DNA of 64,000 bases from Peribacillus huizhouensis (GTDB taxonomy: Bacteria > Bacillota > Bacilli > Bacillales > DSM-1321), in NCBI RefSeq assembly GCF_014138605.1, contig NZ_JACJHX010000006.1, positions 124,001-188,000 of the forward strand. Reading direction: 5' to 3'. Positions 18,571 to 27,607 of the stretch are shown one piece after another. The notes beneath the pieces were generated by a model that worked only from the letters and a program-made list of their open reading frames with translations, was not told the origin of the DNA and searched no databases. Position numbers and translations under genes: made by a program. The stretch's first letter is position 1; each line of letters begins with the position of its first letter.

Positions 18571-18850
18571 AGGTGGTCTAGCGCAAGCAGTCGAACCCCC
18601 CAAGTCGTGTCTAGCAAAGACATTGGCGACTTACACTGGGTGGCTCTTTTTAGTTCGACTTGTCTATGAGAAGTGGTAGTCGCACTTCTAAGTCGAATCT
18701 TTAGAAGGATGTAGGTTTAAACAAGACAAAAAGATAAAATATGGAGGTGGCATATCGTCGTTCTTCTATACTCTCGGATGTGTTGACTTCAACGTCTGAA
18801 TAAATGTAGCAACTCTAAGTTCCATATAGGCGCTTGCACGTTTTATGAAT
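18571..18850 (+). repeat. Structured intergenic element, probable degraded dispersed repeat
   Basis: Two clear nested hairpins lie here. The first pairs AAGTCG (18602) with CGACTT (18627), enclosing TGTCT/AGACA. The second pairs TTCGACTT (18654) with AAGTCGAA (18690), stacked on AGAAGTG/CACTTCT with a 7-base left bulge. An upstream AGTCGAA (18590) could compete for TTCGACT. The entry TCTAGCGCAAGC and an exit-like GGCGCTTGCACG near 18828 resemble the boundary motifs I recall from Bacillus/Geobacillus intergenic repeats. Whether it is a transcribed RNA or just a palindromic repeat is open. The surrounding 18141-18922 holds no gene I can support. Confidence 0.5.
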
Positions 18851-18922
18851 ACTCATCATAAAACGAGAAAAATTCGGCAAAACTGAATATAATATGGGCA
18901 ACTATTAGAATGGGGTGACTTG

Positions 18923-20128
18923 ATGAATCCGTATGTAGAAGTCAGGAATGTGTCGAAAATTTTTGGCAAATCTCCAAAAGCAGCCATTGATTTATTAAAG
19001 CAAGGCAAATCAAAAAAAGAAATTTTGAAAGAAACGGGTCAAACGGTCGGAGTAAATAATATAAATTTTGAAATTTATCCTGGTGAAATCTTTGTTATTA
19101 TGGGGTTATCTGGTAGTGGAAAATCCACTTTAATTCGCATGTTCAATCGGTTGATCGATCCGACAATAGGAGAAATCTTGATTGAGAATGAAGATATCGT
19201 GAAGATGAACGCATCTCGATTAAGAGAAGTAAGACAAAAGAAAATTAGCATGGTCTTTCAAAATTTTGCATTATTCCCTCATAAAACCATTTTAGAAAAC
19301 ACAGAATATGGACTTGAAATCCAAAAAGTAGATCCAAATGTACGAAAAGAAAAGGCGATGAAGGCACTAGAAGTCGTTGGTTTAAAAGGTTATGAAAATC
19401 AACTTCCATCACAGCTTAGTGGCGGAATGCAGCAAAGGGTAGGTCTTGCTCGGGCACTCGCTAGTGATACAGATGTCTTATTGATGGATGAGGCCTTTAG
19501 TGCACTTGATCCGTTAATTCGTAAAGACATGCAGGATGAATTACTCGAAATACAAGAGCAGTACAAAAAAACGATTATTTTTATTACCCATGACCTTGAT
19601 GAAGCATTAAGAATTGGTGACCGGATTGCCTTGATGAAAGATGGTAGTGTCATTCAACTAGGAACACCTGAACAAATTATGATGAATCCTGCTAATGAAT
19701 TTGTTGAAAAATTTGTCGAAGATGTGGACTTATCAAAAGTATTAACAGCATCACATGTTATGAAACGTCCTGAGAAAATCGGCGTTGACCGAGGACCAAG
19801 GGTTGCACTGGAAATTATGCGAAAACAAGGATATTCAAGCATATTTGTTGTTGATCGGAAGCAAAAGCTATTAGGGGCATTAACCGCCGAGGAAGCTCGT
19901 CAGGCAATTGATCAGAATCAATCCATTTCTGAAGTGATGACAACCGATATTCCAACCGTTACAGAAGATGAACTGCTCGTAAATCTTATGGAAGTGATGG
20001 CAACCTCAAGTTTGCCGATATCGGTGTTAGATGAAGAGAAAAGATTAAAAGGAATTATCATTCGCGGTGCTGTAATTGGTGCTTTAGCGGGTAATAAAGA
20101 TTCTTTGAATGAGATGGAGAGTGAATGA
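18923..20128 (+). CDS. opuAA: Glycine betaine ABC transporter ATPase OpuAA
   Basis: ATPase of 401 aa for osmoprotectant uptake. It starts with the OpuAA/ProV-type N-terminal extension (NVSKIFGKSPKAAIDLLKQG) before the nucleotide-binding domain: Walker A GLSGSGKST, Q-loop MVFQNFALFPH, signature LSGGMQQR, Walker B VLLMDEA, H-loop ITHDLDEA. The C-terminal third holds two CBS domains (RVALEIMRKQGYSSIFVVD; ELLVNLMEVMATSSLPISV) that sense ionic strength in OpuA. The ATG at 18923 is preferred over the TTG at 18920 on spacing from GGGGTGA. It lies 4 bases upstream of the permease gene. Confidence 0.93.
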   Translation: MNPYVEVRNVSKIFGKSPKAAIDLLKQGKSKKEILKETGQTVGVNNINFEIYPGEIFVIMGLSGSGKSTLIRMFNRLIDPTIGEILIENEDIVKMNASRLREVRQKKISMVFQNFALFPHKTILENTEYGLEIQKVDPNVRKEKAMKALEVVGLKGYENQLPSQLSGGMQQRVGLARALASDTDVLLMDEAFSALDPLIRKDMQDELLEIQEQYKKTIIFITHDLDEALRIGDRIALMKDGSVIQLGTPEQIMMNPANEFVEKFVEDVDLSKVLTASHVMKRPEKIGVDRGPRVALEIMRKQGYSSIFVVDRKQKLLGALTAEEARQAIDQNQSISEVMTTDIPTVTEDELLVNLMEVMATSSLPISVLDEEKRLKGIIIRGAVIGALAGNKDSLNEMESE

Positions 20129-20132
20129 TTAA

Positions 20133-21860
20133 ATGAACATGCCGAAAATTCCACTAGGTGCTTGGGTAGATTCTCTAGTGGATTGGATAACTATTGCATT
20201 TGCCGGACTATTTTCTATTATAACGAGTGCGATTGAAGGGCTATTAAACATCCTAATAAATGTAATGAGTTTTGGTCCACCTATCGTATTAATAATAATC
20301 CTTACCCTTTTGGTGACATATACCAGTCGATGGCCATTGGGAATCTTTACATTAATAAGTTTATTATTGATTGATAACCTCGGATATTGGGATTCAAGTA
20401 TTCAAACACTTGCAATCGTTATATTATCAGGGTTTCTCACAATACTTATTGGGATCCCAATCGGAATATGGTGTGCGCAAAGTAACACAGTGAGAAAAAT
20501 TATTACTCCCATTTTAGATTTTATGCAAACAATGCCTGCATTTGTTTACTTAATTCCATCCATATTATTTTTTGGTATTGGAGTCGTACCAGGAATTATT
20601 GCTTCGTTTATTTTTGCGATTGCTCCGACAATCCGTATGACCAATCTTGGAATTCAAGAAGTACCTAAAGATTTAATCGAAGCGTCAGATGCATTTGGTT
20701 CAACTAGCAGCCAAAAATTATTTAAAGTCCAATTACCATTAGCAACGCCAACGATTTTGGCTGGGGTTAACCAAAGTATCATGCTTGCTCTATCAATGGT
20801 TGTTACTGCTTCATTAGTTGGTGCGCCTGGACTTGGAGCAGATGTTTACCGAGCTGTAAGTCAAATTAATGTTGGGGAAGGATTTGAAGCTGGATTATCG
20901 ATTGTCTTCATTGCAATTATTCTCGATCGTATCACGCAAAACTTACGTAAACCAGCGTATGAGCATATACTTAGTCGAAAAATTGTTTTTTCTATCTTAG
21001 CTGCACTTGTGGTAGTTACAGCATTATTTGGTGCATTTACGAAAGAAAATGCTGTGAAAGGAGATCCAAACAGTATTGGTGGGCAAACGGATTATACAAT
21101 CATTGGTATTGAACCTGGGGCTGGAATAATGAATCAGTCTAGGGATGCAATTGAAAAATACGGATTGGATAATTGGCAACTTGTTGAAGGGTCATCGGCG
21201 GCAATGGTTGCAGAATTGAAGAAAGCCTATAATAAGAAAGAACCAATTATAGTTACGGGATGGTCACCACATTGGATGTTCTCTACATACGATTTGAAAT
21301 ATCTCGATGATCCTAAGAATACTTATGGTGGATCTGAAGACATTAATACAATCGTTAGAAAAGGATTTAAAGAGGATGCGCCAGGCGCTTATACAATTCT
21401 CGATCAATTTAGCTGGAAGACAAGTGATTTGGAAGAAGTGATGGTTGATGTTACCGGAGGTATGGACCCATCTAAAGCTGCTGAAAAATGGATCAATGCG
21501 AATCAAGACAAAGTAGCTGAATGGACAAAAGGTGCTCAAGCAGGAAATGGGGAAAGTATCAAACTTGTCTATGTTGCGTGGGACACAGAAATAGCCAGTA
21601 CAAATGTGATTGGCAAAATTCTTGAGCAAAATGGCTATAGGGTTACACTAAGTCAAGTTGAAGTGGGACCAATGTTTGCTGGTGTTGCCAATGGCAGTGC
21701 CGATGCAATGGTCAGCGCGTGGCTACCAAGTACCCATCTCGAATATTATAATACTTATAAAAATGATTTCGATGACCTAGGACCCAACCTTAAAGGAACG
21801 AAGACAGGCTTAGTTGTACCAAAATATGTCGATATTAATTCAATTGAAGATTTAAAATAA
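20133..21860 (+). CDS. Fused glycine betaine permease and substrate-binding domain (OpuAB-AC fusion)
   Basis: Residues 1-280 form the OpuAB-like permease, with the EAA-type loop (LIEASDAFGSTSSQKLFKVQLPLATP) and GAPGLGADVY. A TM segment near 285-305 leads to an extracellular OpuAC-like domain. That domain reads in permuted order: the part with TGWSPHWMF comes first and VYVAWDTEIASTNVIG ... SAWLPSTHLEYY comes last, the reverse of stand-alone OpuAC as I recall it. Trp residues in both lobes fit the betaine aromatic cage. This fusion resembles lactococcal OpuABC. The gene is followed by a large terminator. Confidence 0.9.
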   Translation: MNMPKIPLGAWVDSLVDWITIAFAGLFSIITSAIEGLLNILINVMSFGPPIVLIIILTLLVTYTSRWPLGIFTLISLLLIDNLGYWDSSIQTLAIVILSGFLTILIGIPIGIWCAQSNTVRKIITPILDFMQTMPAFVYLIPSILFFGIGVVPGIIASFIFAIAPTIRMTNLGIQEVPKDLIEASDAFGSTSSQKLFKVQLPLATPTILAGVNQSIMLALSMVVTASLVGAPGLGADVYRAVSQINVGEGFEAGLSIVFIAIILDRITQNLRKPAYEHILSRKIVFSILAALVVVTALFGAFTKENAVKGDPNSIGGQTDYTIIGIEPGAGIMNQSRDAIEKYGLDNWQLVEGSSAAMVAELKKAYNKKEPIIVTGWSPHWMFSTYDLKYLDDPKNTYGGSEDINTIVRKGFKEDAPGAYTILDQFSWKTSDLEEVMVDVTGGMDPSKAAEKWINANQDKVAEWTKGAQAGNGESIKLVYVAWDTEIASTNVIGKILEQNGYRVTLSQVEVGPMFAGVANGSADAMVSAWLPSTHLEYYNTYKNDFDDLGPNLKGTKTGLVVPKYVDINSIEDLK

Positions 21861-21870
21861 TAAATAACAT

Positions 21871-21965
21871 AAGAGTCAGAACACGTAATCAGTATACACC
21901 GTTCAAATTAAGCGTAAGCATCACAAGAACCGTGTATAGAGAGCGTAGTCTGACTCTTTTTTGTA
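21871..21965 (+). terminator. Long hairpin terminator after opuA
   Basis: AAGAGTCAGA pairs with TCTGACTCTT, followed by TTTTT. An inner stem TATACAC-CGTTC/GAAC-CGTGTATA is included. It ends the opuA operon. Confidence 0.8.
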
Positions 21966-22094
21966 TGTCCAAGTCTTCCGAAAATAGGATAATAATCATG
22001 CCAGCAAAATATTTATTCCAATAACTACCTCGTCAGAATATTTAATTTTATCCATAAACATAATACAGCAAAACTATTTTTATTTCTATTATTA

Positions 22095-22324
22095 AGGCTC
22101 TTTTCGTAAAGATTGTTGTTTTTAGCAAGAAACCAATTCGAACAGATGTTGATCTTCGTTACAGGTGCGAGACTCCTGCGGGAAAAGCGTGTTGAGGGAG
22201 ACCCCGCAAGTGCAAAGCACTGAGGAGGCTTCTGAGACCGCCCGCGGAAAGCGAGGACCTGCAACGGAAATCAACCCGGGTTATTAGTGTAAAAATGATT
22301 GAAAAGCAACAAAGTATGTGAAAA
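22095..22324. repeat. Dispersed 230-bp intergenic repeat, copy 1
   Basis: This stretch is nearly identical to 54011-54240: I count three mismatches (positions equivalent to the GTTGTTTTT/GTTGCTTTT, GCGAGGACC/GCGAGTACC and GATTGAAAAG/GATTGCAAAG sites). It has a GC-rich core (GAGACTCCTGCGGGAAAAGC, CCGCCCGCGGAAAGCGAG) in otherwise AT-rich DNA. Similar GC-rich intergenic repeats are familiar from Bacillus genomes. Minus-strand open frames across it are artefacts of the GC-rich core. No gene is present between 21965 and 22621. Confidence 0.9.
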
Positions 22325-22621
22325 AGCCATTATTAAAAACTGATCAATAACGCAACAGATTTTGCTTGTCGTTTATTGATTGCAACAACATGCTGTTCAT
22401 ATTGAAATTGACTAGAACAATACCGCAAAAAAGAGCTGATGCTTGACAGTTTTCAACAAATAAAAAATGAAAAAAGTGCTAAAGTTGAACGAAGAGTCAC
22501 AGCTTTTTTTATCATATACTGATACTTCACTATTACTTTTTTGATTGAGGATCTTAATTTCTTTCCTATATCATTTGCAAAAAAAGATTTTGCATATCAA
22601 TTTTATTAGGAGGTAATGAAG

Positions 22622-23812
22622 ATGAAATCTGAAGAAATTATTCAAAAAACTAATAAATTTGGTGCCAATAATTATCAGCCACTGCCAATTGTAATTTCAT
22701 ACGCCAAAGGTGTGTGGGTAAATGATCCAGAAGGCAAGCAATATATGGATATGTTAAGTGCTTATTCGGCGGTGAATCAAGGACACAGACATCCCAAAAT
22801 CATTCAAGCATTAAAAGAGCAAGCAGATAAAGTAACTTTAACATCACGAGCCTTTCACAATGATCAGCTGGCACCGTTTTATGAAAAAATCGCAAAACTA
22901 ACTGGAAAAGAAATGATCCTACCGATGAACACAGGTGCTGAAGCTGTGGAAACAGCTATTAAAGCAGCAAGACGCTGGGCATATGATGTAAAGGGAGTTG
23001 AAGAAGACAAAGCAGAAATAATTGCATGTACCGGAAATTTCCATGGACGCACGATGAGCGCTGTTTCGCTATCTTCAGAGCAAGAATATAAAAGAGGATT
23101 CGGCCCGTTACTTCCAGGAATTAAACTGATTCCATATGGAGATATCAAAGCACTAAAAGCTGCAATAACTCCACAAACAGCGGCTTTTATCGTTGAACCC
23201 ATCCAAGGAGAAGCAGGCATCGTTATTCCACCAAATGGATATTTACAAGAGGTTGAAGAGGTTTGTAAACGGACAAATGTATTATTCATCGCAGATGAAA
23301 TCCAATCTGGTCTTGGTCGTACTGGGAAAAACTTTGCTTGTGATTGGGAAAATGTAATTCCTGATGTATATATCATAGGAAAAGCACTAGGTGGGGGTGT
23401 ATTCCCAATATCATGTATTGCTGCAAATAAAAACATTCTCGGAGTATTTAATCCTGGGTCACACGGTTCAACATTTGGTGGAAATCCGCTTGCATGCGCT
23501 GTTTCAATAGCTTCTATTGAGGTATTAGAGGAAGAAATGCTGGCAGAGCGTTCATTGAAGTTAGGAAATTACTTAAAAGAAAAACTCCAAGAAATTAAAA
23601 ATCCTCTCATTAAAGAAGTACGCGGTAAAGGTTTATTCATTGGACTTGAGTTAACAAAAGCAGCACGTCCATATTGTGAGGCGTTGATGGAAGCAGGAAT
23701 TTTATGTAAAGAAACACATGATTCGGTCATAAGATTTGCTCCTCCTCTAGTGATTTCACAAGAAGAACTTGATTGGGCTATAGCTCAAATCAAAAGAGTT
23801 CTTTCAATTTAG
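22622..23812 (+). CDS. rocD: Ornithine aminotransferase RocD
   Basis: PLP enzyme converting ornithine and 2-oxoglutarate to glutamate semialdehyde and glutamate, the second step of arginine catabolism. Class III aminotransferase marks: [18 protein letters not shown], the PLP-contacting Asp in [14 protein letters not shown], and the Schiff-base Lys in [10 protein letters not shown] near residue 255. The length of 396 aa is standard. The ATG at 22622 is chosen because AGGAGG ends 8 bases upstream; the ATG at 22616 is too close. It is followed by arginase in the same direction with about 145 bases between. I found no sigma-54 promoter upstream. Confidence 0.93.
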   Translation: MKSEEIIQKTNKFGANNYQPLPIVISYAKGVWVNDPEGKQYMDMLSAYSAVNQGHRHPKIIQALKEQADKVTLTSRAFHNDQLAPFYEKIAKLTGKEMILPMNTGAEAVETAIKAARRWAYDVKGVEEDKAEIIACTGNFHGRTMSAVSLSSEQEYKRGFGPLLPGIKLIPYGDIKALKAAITPQTAAFIVEPIQGEAGIVIPPNGYLQEVEEVCKRTNVLFIADEIQSGLGRTGKNFACDWENVIPDVYIIGKALGGGVFPISCIAANKNILGVFNPGSHGSTFGGNPLACAVSIASIEVLEEEMLAERSLKLGNYLKEKLQEIKNPLIKEVRGKGLFIGLELTKAARPYCEALMEAGILCKETHDSVIRFAPPLVISQEELDWAIAQIKRVLSI

Positions 23813-23955
23813 TGAATTTTCAAGAAGGATTAAACTAGAATAAAGTCGAATAATATTTCTAATCCATGATGTAGCGTATAAATTACTCACCAACTTCTTT
23901 CTTTTACTACCGTTATGAAGTTTTTGTAGGAAAAGCTAGCTTAATAAGGAGAATT

Positions 23956-24858
23956 ATGATGAATAAAAAAATTATGATTATTGGGATGCCGATGGATTTG
24001 GGGCAAATGAGAAGAGGCGTAGACATGGGCCCCAGTGCCATTCGTTATGCTGGGATAGTAGAGAGGCTCAGCAGTCTGAATTACGAAGTCCACGATATTG
24101 GCGACATTCATATCGGCCGACCTGAAATAAGCATTGACCAAGACTCAAAGCTTCGCAACCTAGAATTAATAGCTGAAAAAAATGAACTTTTGGCCAATGA
24201 GGTACATAAAGCAATAGAAAACGGAGCTTTTCCACTAGTATTTGGCGGCGATCATAGTATTGCAATTGGAACGCTTGCTGGTGTCTCCAAACATTATGAA
24301 AATTTAGGGGTCATCTGGTATGACGCACATGGTGATTTGAACACGGCCGAAACATCACCTTCAGGTAATATTCACGGAATGCCCCTTGCTGCAAGTCTTG
24401 GATTGGGACACCCGGCACTTACTCAGCTAGGAGGATACGCGCCGAAAATCAAACCAGAAAATGTAGTTATTATTGGTGCTCGCGCATTGGATGAAGGTGA
24501 AAAAGTGTTAATAAAAGAAAAGGGAATCAAAGTGTATACGATGCATGAAATTGATCTAATCGGCATGACAAAAGTTATAGAAGAAACAATTGAACACTTT
24601 AGAGGACGTACAAATCATGTTCATCTATCACTAGATTTAGACGGTCTTGACCCATCTGATGCGCCTGGAGTCGGAACTCCTGTTATAGGAGGTATTTCTT
24701 ATAGAGAAAGTCATTTAGCAATGGAAATGTTGGCAGAAGCAAGCATCATAACTTCAGCAGAGTTTGTCGAAGTCAATCCAATATTAGATGAGAAGAATAA
24801 AACTGCAATTGCTGCTGTGGCATTGATGGGATCGTTATTCGGTGAGAAACTTCTATAA
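23956..24858 (+). CDS. rocF: Arginase RocF
   Basis: Manganese ureohydrolase splitting arginine into ornithine and urea, feeding RocD encoded just upstream. Metal-binding motifs are all present: GGDHS, WYDAHGDLNT, SGNIHGMPLA (His for substrate) and SLDLDGLDPSDAPG. The N-terminal MPMDLGQMRRGVDMGP is the typical arginase start. It is 300 aa, the usual size. AAGGAG lies 4 bases before the first ATG (23956) and 7 before the next codon, also ATG (23959), so either may be used. No rocE-type permease is adjacent. Confidence 0.94.
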   Translation: MMNKKIMIIGMPMDLGQMRRGVDMGPSAIRYAGIVERLSSLNYEVHDIGDIHIGRPEISIDQDSKLRNLELIAEKNELLANEVHKAIENGAFPLVFGGDHSIAIGTLAGVSKHYENLGVIWYDAHGDLNTAETSPSGNIHGMPLAASLGLGHPALTQLGGYAPKIKPENVVIIGARALDEGEKVLIKEKGIKVYTMHEIDLIGMTKVIEETIEHFRGRTNHVHLSLDLDGLDPSDAPGVGTPVIGGISYRESHLAMEMLAEASIITSAEFVEVNPILDEKNKTAIAAVALMGSLFGEKLL

Positions 24859-24871
24859 AATTAAGTGAAAC

Positions 24872-24914
24872 ACTTCATCAGTGAGGGGCTTACTGACCGT
24901 TAAGAGTGGGATAA
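24872..24914. repeat. Partial copy of the dispersed GCCCGTTAATGCGGGATAA repeat
   Basis: ATCAGTGAGGGGCTTACTGACCGTTAAGAGTGGGATAAA resembles the 3' part of the element at 57002-57085. The rest of 24915-25233 contains a 25-codon frame at 24996-25073 with a fair ribosome site (AAAGGGGTGA) that I do not trust as a gene, plus a possible hairpin near 25135-25165. Confidence 0.5.
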
Positions 24915-25233
24915 AAATAAGCGATAACTTTCATCATAAAACCAATTTATCTAGGCTGTATAAATTGAAGATAGGAATCAAAAGGGGTGACCCAAATGAA
25001 TAGTGCTCAACTTTTAGAAGCAAAAGAAATATTGATAGGAAGACTATTTACATTGGGAGGTATGATAATATAATCAAGGACTATTCAATTAATAGATTTG
25101 CAACCTTTAATGTAGTTTATCCTATTTTCATAACGGAGCAAAAAGAGGTTGACACACCTGTCAGCCTCTAAATTATTAATACAAGGTCAAACATTCATAT
25201 CATTCAATTGATCATTTGATTTATATTCGATCA

Positions 25234-25488
25234 CTAATAATATGGGTAGTATGGATAGCTATCATAATACGAATAACCGTAACCACCGTAATAAGGACCC
25301 ACTAAGGCACCAGCAGCAAGACCCCCTAACAGTCCTCCAACAAAAGGGCCTCCGAAGCCAAATCCAAATGGCCTACCAAAACCAAATGGACTTCCAAACC
25401 CAGCGTGGAAACCATGGCCGAATCCTCCAAAACCAAACGGTCTTCTCAAGTCATTTACATCCAGATGATTAATTAGACCAGTATTCAT
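25234..25488 (-). CDS. Small Gly/Phe/Tyr-rich protein, possible spore or surface protein
   Basis: An 84-aa protein with a short polar N-terminus (MNTGLINHLDVNDLRRP), then repeats of GFG, PFG and GGP, a Gly/Ala/Leu stretch (GGLLGGLAAGALVGP), and a Tyr-rich tail (GGYGYSYYDSYPYYPYY). AAAGGAGG lies 7-8 bases before the ATG, so it is expressed. Low-complexity Gly/Tyr proteins of this kind in Bacillales are often spore coat or exosporium components. That is inference; there is no signal peptide and no recognised domain. It stands alone. Confidence 0.75.
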   Translation of the reverse strand: MNTGLINHLDVNDLRRPFGFGGFGHGFHAGFGSPFGFGRPFGFGFGGPFVGGLLGGLAAGALVGPYYGGYGYSYYDSYPYYPYY

Positions 25489-25650
25489 AATAGGCCTCCT
25501 TTTTTCTAATTCTCAATAAAATATGTTCTTACCTATAATATGTATAGGTAAGTGTCCAGAGATAAAAGATATATTAGAACTTAGTTAAAGTGTGCGAGAT
25601 CAGACCCTTATCAGACAACCTATTTCTGAAGATTTAATAAAGTGGAATTT

Positions 25651-25761
25651 CAATCAGTGGGGATTTCTTTATCCCACACTGATTATTAGTCCTCTCATGA
25701 AAATAGCCATTAATATCATTTATGTAAACTTACTTCATGTTTTACTGCCCGTTAAGGCGAG
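25651..25761. repeat. Dispersed repeat copy with CAATCAGTGGG palindrome
   Basis: CAATCAGTGGGGATTTCTTTATCCCACACTGATT forms a hairpin and is followed by ATTAGTCC; a TTTACTGCCCGTTAAGGCGAG module lies 50 bases on. Both modules recur at 56856-57085. It lies in the 330-base gap before the dedA terminus. Confidence 0.6.
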
Positions 25762-25821
25762 AAAAAACTTTATAGTCTTTCCCTATATTCTCACGAGCAA
25801 CTTTTATGTAATTAAATCACT

Positions 25822-26430
25822 TCACACAAATTTCCCACTATTTTTGGACTTCTTAAAGTATACAAATGCAAAAATAAGAAGGAGAAGGACAACAAGTATA
25901 ATAATGTAAAGACTATAATCAGTTAAATAAATTCCAACTTTCTTCCATTCTCGACCTAGTTTTGTTCCTAAAGTAATAAAAGTGAAACACCATACAATTG
26001 CTCCAGAATAAGCATACACAGCAAATTTTTTATAAGAAAGCCCGTTAATACCAGCTAGATAGGCAGTAACATGACGGATTCCGGGAATAAAATAACCAAT
26101 AAAAAGAAGAAATGGACCTACTTTCGAAAATAATAGCTTTGTTTTATTAATCCTTTTCTCAGTAAGATGAAACTTTGGTCCGAATTTCCTTAAAAATGGT
26201 AAACCAAATTTCCCCCCTAAAAGGTAACTAATTGAAATACCCCCGATAGCACCAGTAACTGCACTTACTAAAGAAGTCATATAATTCAATTGATCATTAA
26301 AAACTAAATAACCTATATATGTTAAAAGAATTTCATCAGGTATTGGAAGTCCTATAATCCCTCCCATTAAAGCAATAATGATACCAAAGTATCCAAAATG
26401 TCCTAGAAGATACATCAAGTGTTGCATCAT
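25822..26430 (-). CDS. DedA-family membrane protein
   Basis: A 202-aa integral membrane protein with the DedA/VTT pattern: an early GxPIPDE segment (GGIIGLPIPDEILLTYIGYL), the central GGKFGLPFLRKFGPKF, and the conserved F-[FILV]-x-R/x-x-x-P-x-x-R loop (FIGYFIPGIRHVTAYLAGI). Members flip or transport lipid head-group carriers and support envelope homeostasis. The start is placed at the ATG at 26430, where GGGTGGGTGA precedes it; the longer frame to 26538 lacks a ribosome site. Four to five TM helices and a basic C-terminal tail are visible. Monocistronic. Confidence 0.87.
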   Translation of the reverse strand: MMQHLMYLLGHFGYFGIIIALMGGIIGLPIPDEILLTYIGYLVFNDQLNYMTSLVSAVTGAIGGISISYLLGGKFGLPFLRKFGPKFHLTEKRINKTKLLFSKVGPFLLFIGYFIPGIRHVTAYLAGINGLSYKKFAVYAYSGAIVWCFTFITLGTKLGREWKKVGIYLTDYSLYIIILVVLLLLIFAFVYFKKSKNSGKFV

Positions 26431-26938
26431 GGATTCACCCACCCAGTATTGATAATTAACATTTTTTAATAAATTTTTTATCAAATACACCCTAAGCATA
26501 AACATATTATCATAAACGGTAAGGTTACTCTTAATCATTTTCGGAATAGTCGACAGATAACACCCATGTTATGAATCAAATAATTCCATATGATGACGAA
26601 TAACACCGAGAAATTGGCTGTAATGAAAAAAACTAATCTAAAACCATGTATTCCCCCGAATTCTAATGATGATGACTCGTTAGCTCTTTTATAATGTCTC
26701 CTAATTTTGTATCCAAAATTATTAGACGACCCTGCTCTAGTATTACATTCCCCTATTACCTTGTAAACAATTAGTTAAAAAGTCATAGTAATTATGATTA
26801 GATAAAAAGAAAAAATATTAATAATTAACAAAAAAATATAGATGAAACTATTATAGTTTTTGATTTCAAAGAAATGGATAGTTTGATATTTTTACCGAAA
26901 AACCATTAACATATTTAATAAAGGGTGGAAACTATTAG

Positions 26939-27345
26939 ATGCCAAGTTTAAACATTAACCATAACAAAAAATTTTTATTTCCCTATTTTCCATCTTTAAC
27001 AGAAGCAGGTTCCAATTATTTAGTCATTGATTATATAGAGGGTGAAACGTTGTTTGAATGTTTAAAAAAGGGTATCCCTATTTCAGAAGACCAGGTAAAA
27101 GAGGTTGATCGTGCTTTATGATTAGCTAGACAAGAAGGCTTGAATCCATCTGATATCCATTCACATCAGATAAAAAAATTAAACTAATCGATGTAGCTCG
27201 ATTTAGACAAAATAAAGTATGCAGGCAGTGGAGTGACTTAATAAATGCATTCTACCGCTTTTATAAAAAGTGTTTTTTTTCAAAGAGAATCCCAGAATTC
27301 ATATTAAACACTATTGCCGGGCTTTATAAAAAACTATTATTATAA
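26939..27345 (+). pseudogene. Decayed serine/threonine kinase-like gene (YrzF type)
   Basis: The first frame gives NYLVIDYIEGETLFECLKKG and DQVKEVDRAL, then an in-frame TGA, then LARQEGLNPSDIHSHQI, where the kinase HRDLHPxN-like motif (here SDIHSH) would lie. After a frameshift near 27175 the next frame reads KLIDVARFRQNKVCRQWSD and continues to FYRFYKKCFFSKRIPEFI before a stop at 27345. Together they match the C-lobe of small Bacillus protein kinases of the YrzF kind. The N-terminal ATP-binding lobe is missing. With one stop, one frameshift and a truncation, it is a pseudogene. Confidence 0.75.
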
Positions 27346-27544
27346 CGTTGAAAGTTTTCAACAGTTTCGTTTTTTGCTAATAGGTAAACATAAAAACATT
27401 TTCCATAGAGAGACAAGCTAGAAAAATTATCACAGGAACTGCGATCGAACTTTTGAAAAAATCTATACGAGTTGAAACAAACAAAAGCAGTACTATTATA
27501 CGTTCTTTAAGTCTTGTTTTCTTAGATAGAAAAGAGGTGTCAAA

Positions 27545-27577
27545 AAAAACGAGCCTCTTCTTTCTAAGGCTCGTTTT
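27545..27577. terminator. Bidirectional terminator before the yfhP-like gene end
   Basis: AACGAGCCT and AGGCTCGTT pair around a 9-base loop, flanked by A-run and T-run, so it works on both strands. It closes the minus-strand gene ending at 27608. Confidence 0.85.
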
Positions 27578-27607
27578 TCCTACTACACTTTTTCTCTAAT
27601 AAATTAC

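Noticed and set aside
18451-18669. 72-aa open frame ahead of opuAA
   Set aside because: It lies across the palindromic element at 18571-18700, has no ribosome site, and its composition is set by the hairpins.
22025-22264. Minus-strand open frame shared by both 230-bp repeats
   Set aside because: Its translation recurs at 53899-54180 only because the DNA repeat is the same. There is no ribosome site, and the frame diverges outside the repeat.
22500-22621. Possible sigma-54 promoter before rocD
   Set aside because: A TTTGCA is present but there is no GG ten bases upstream, unlike the clear -24/-12 element at 55762.
24996-25073. 25-codon frame with a fair ribosome site after rocF
   Set aside because: Too short, no recognisable motif, no conservation information. 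It could be a leader or relic.
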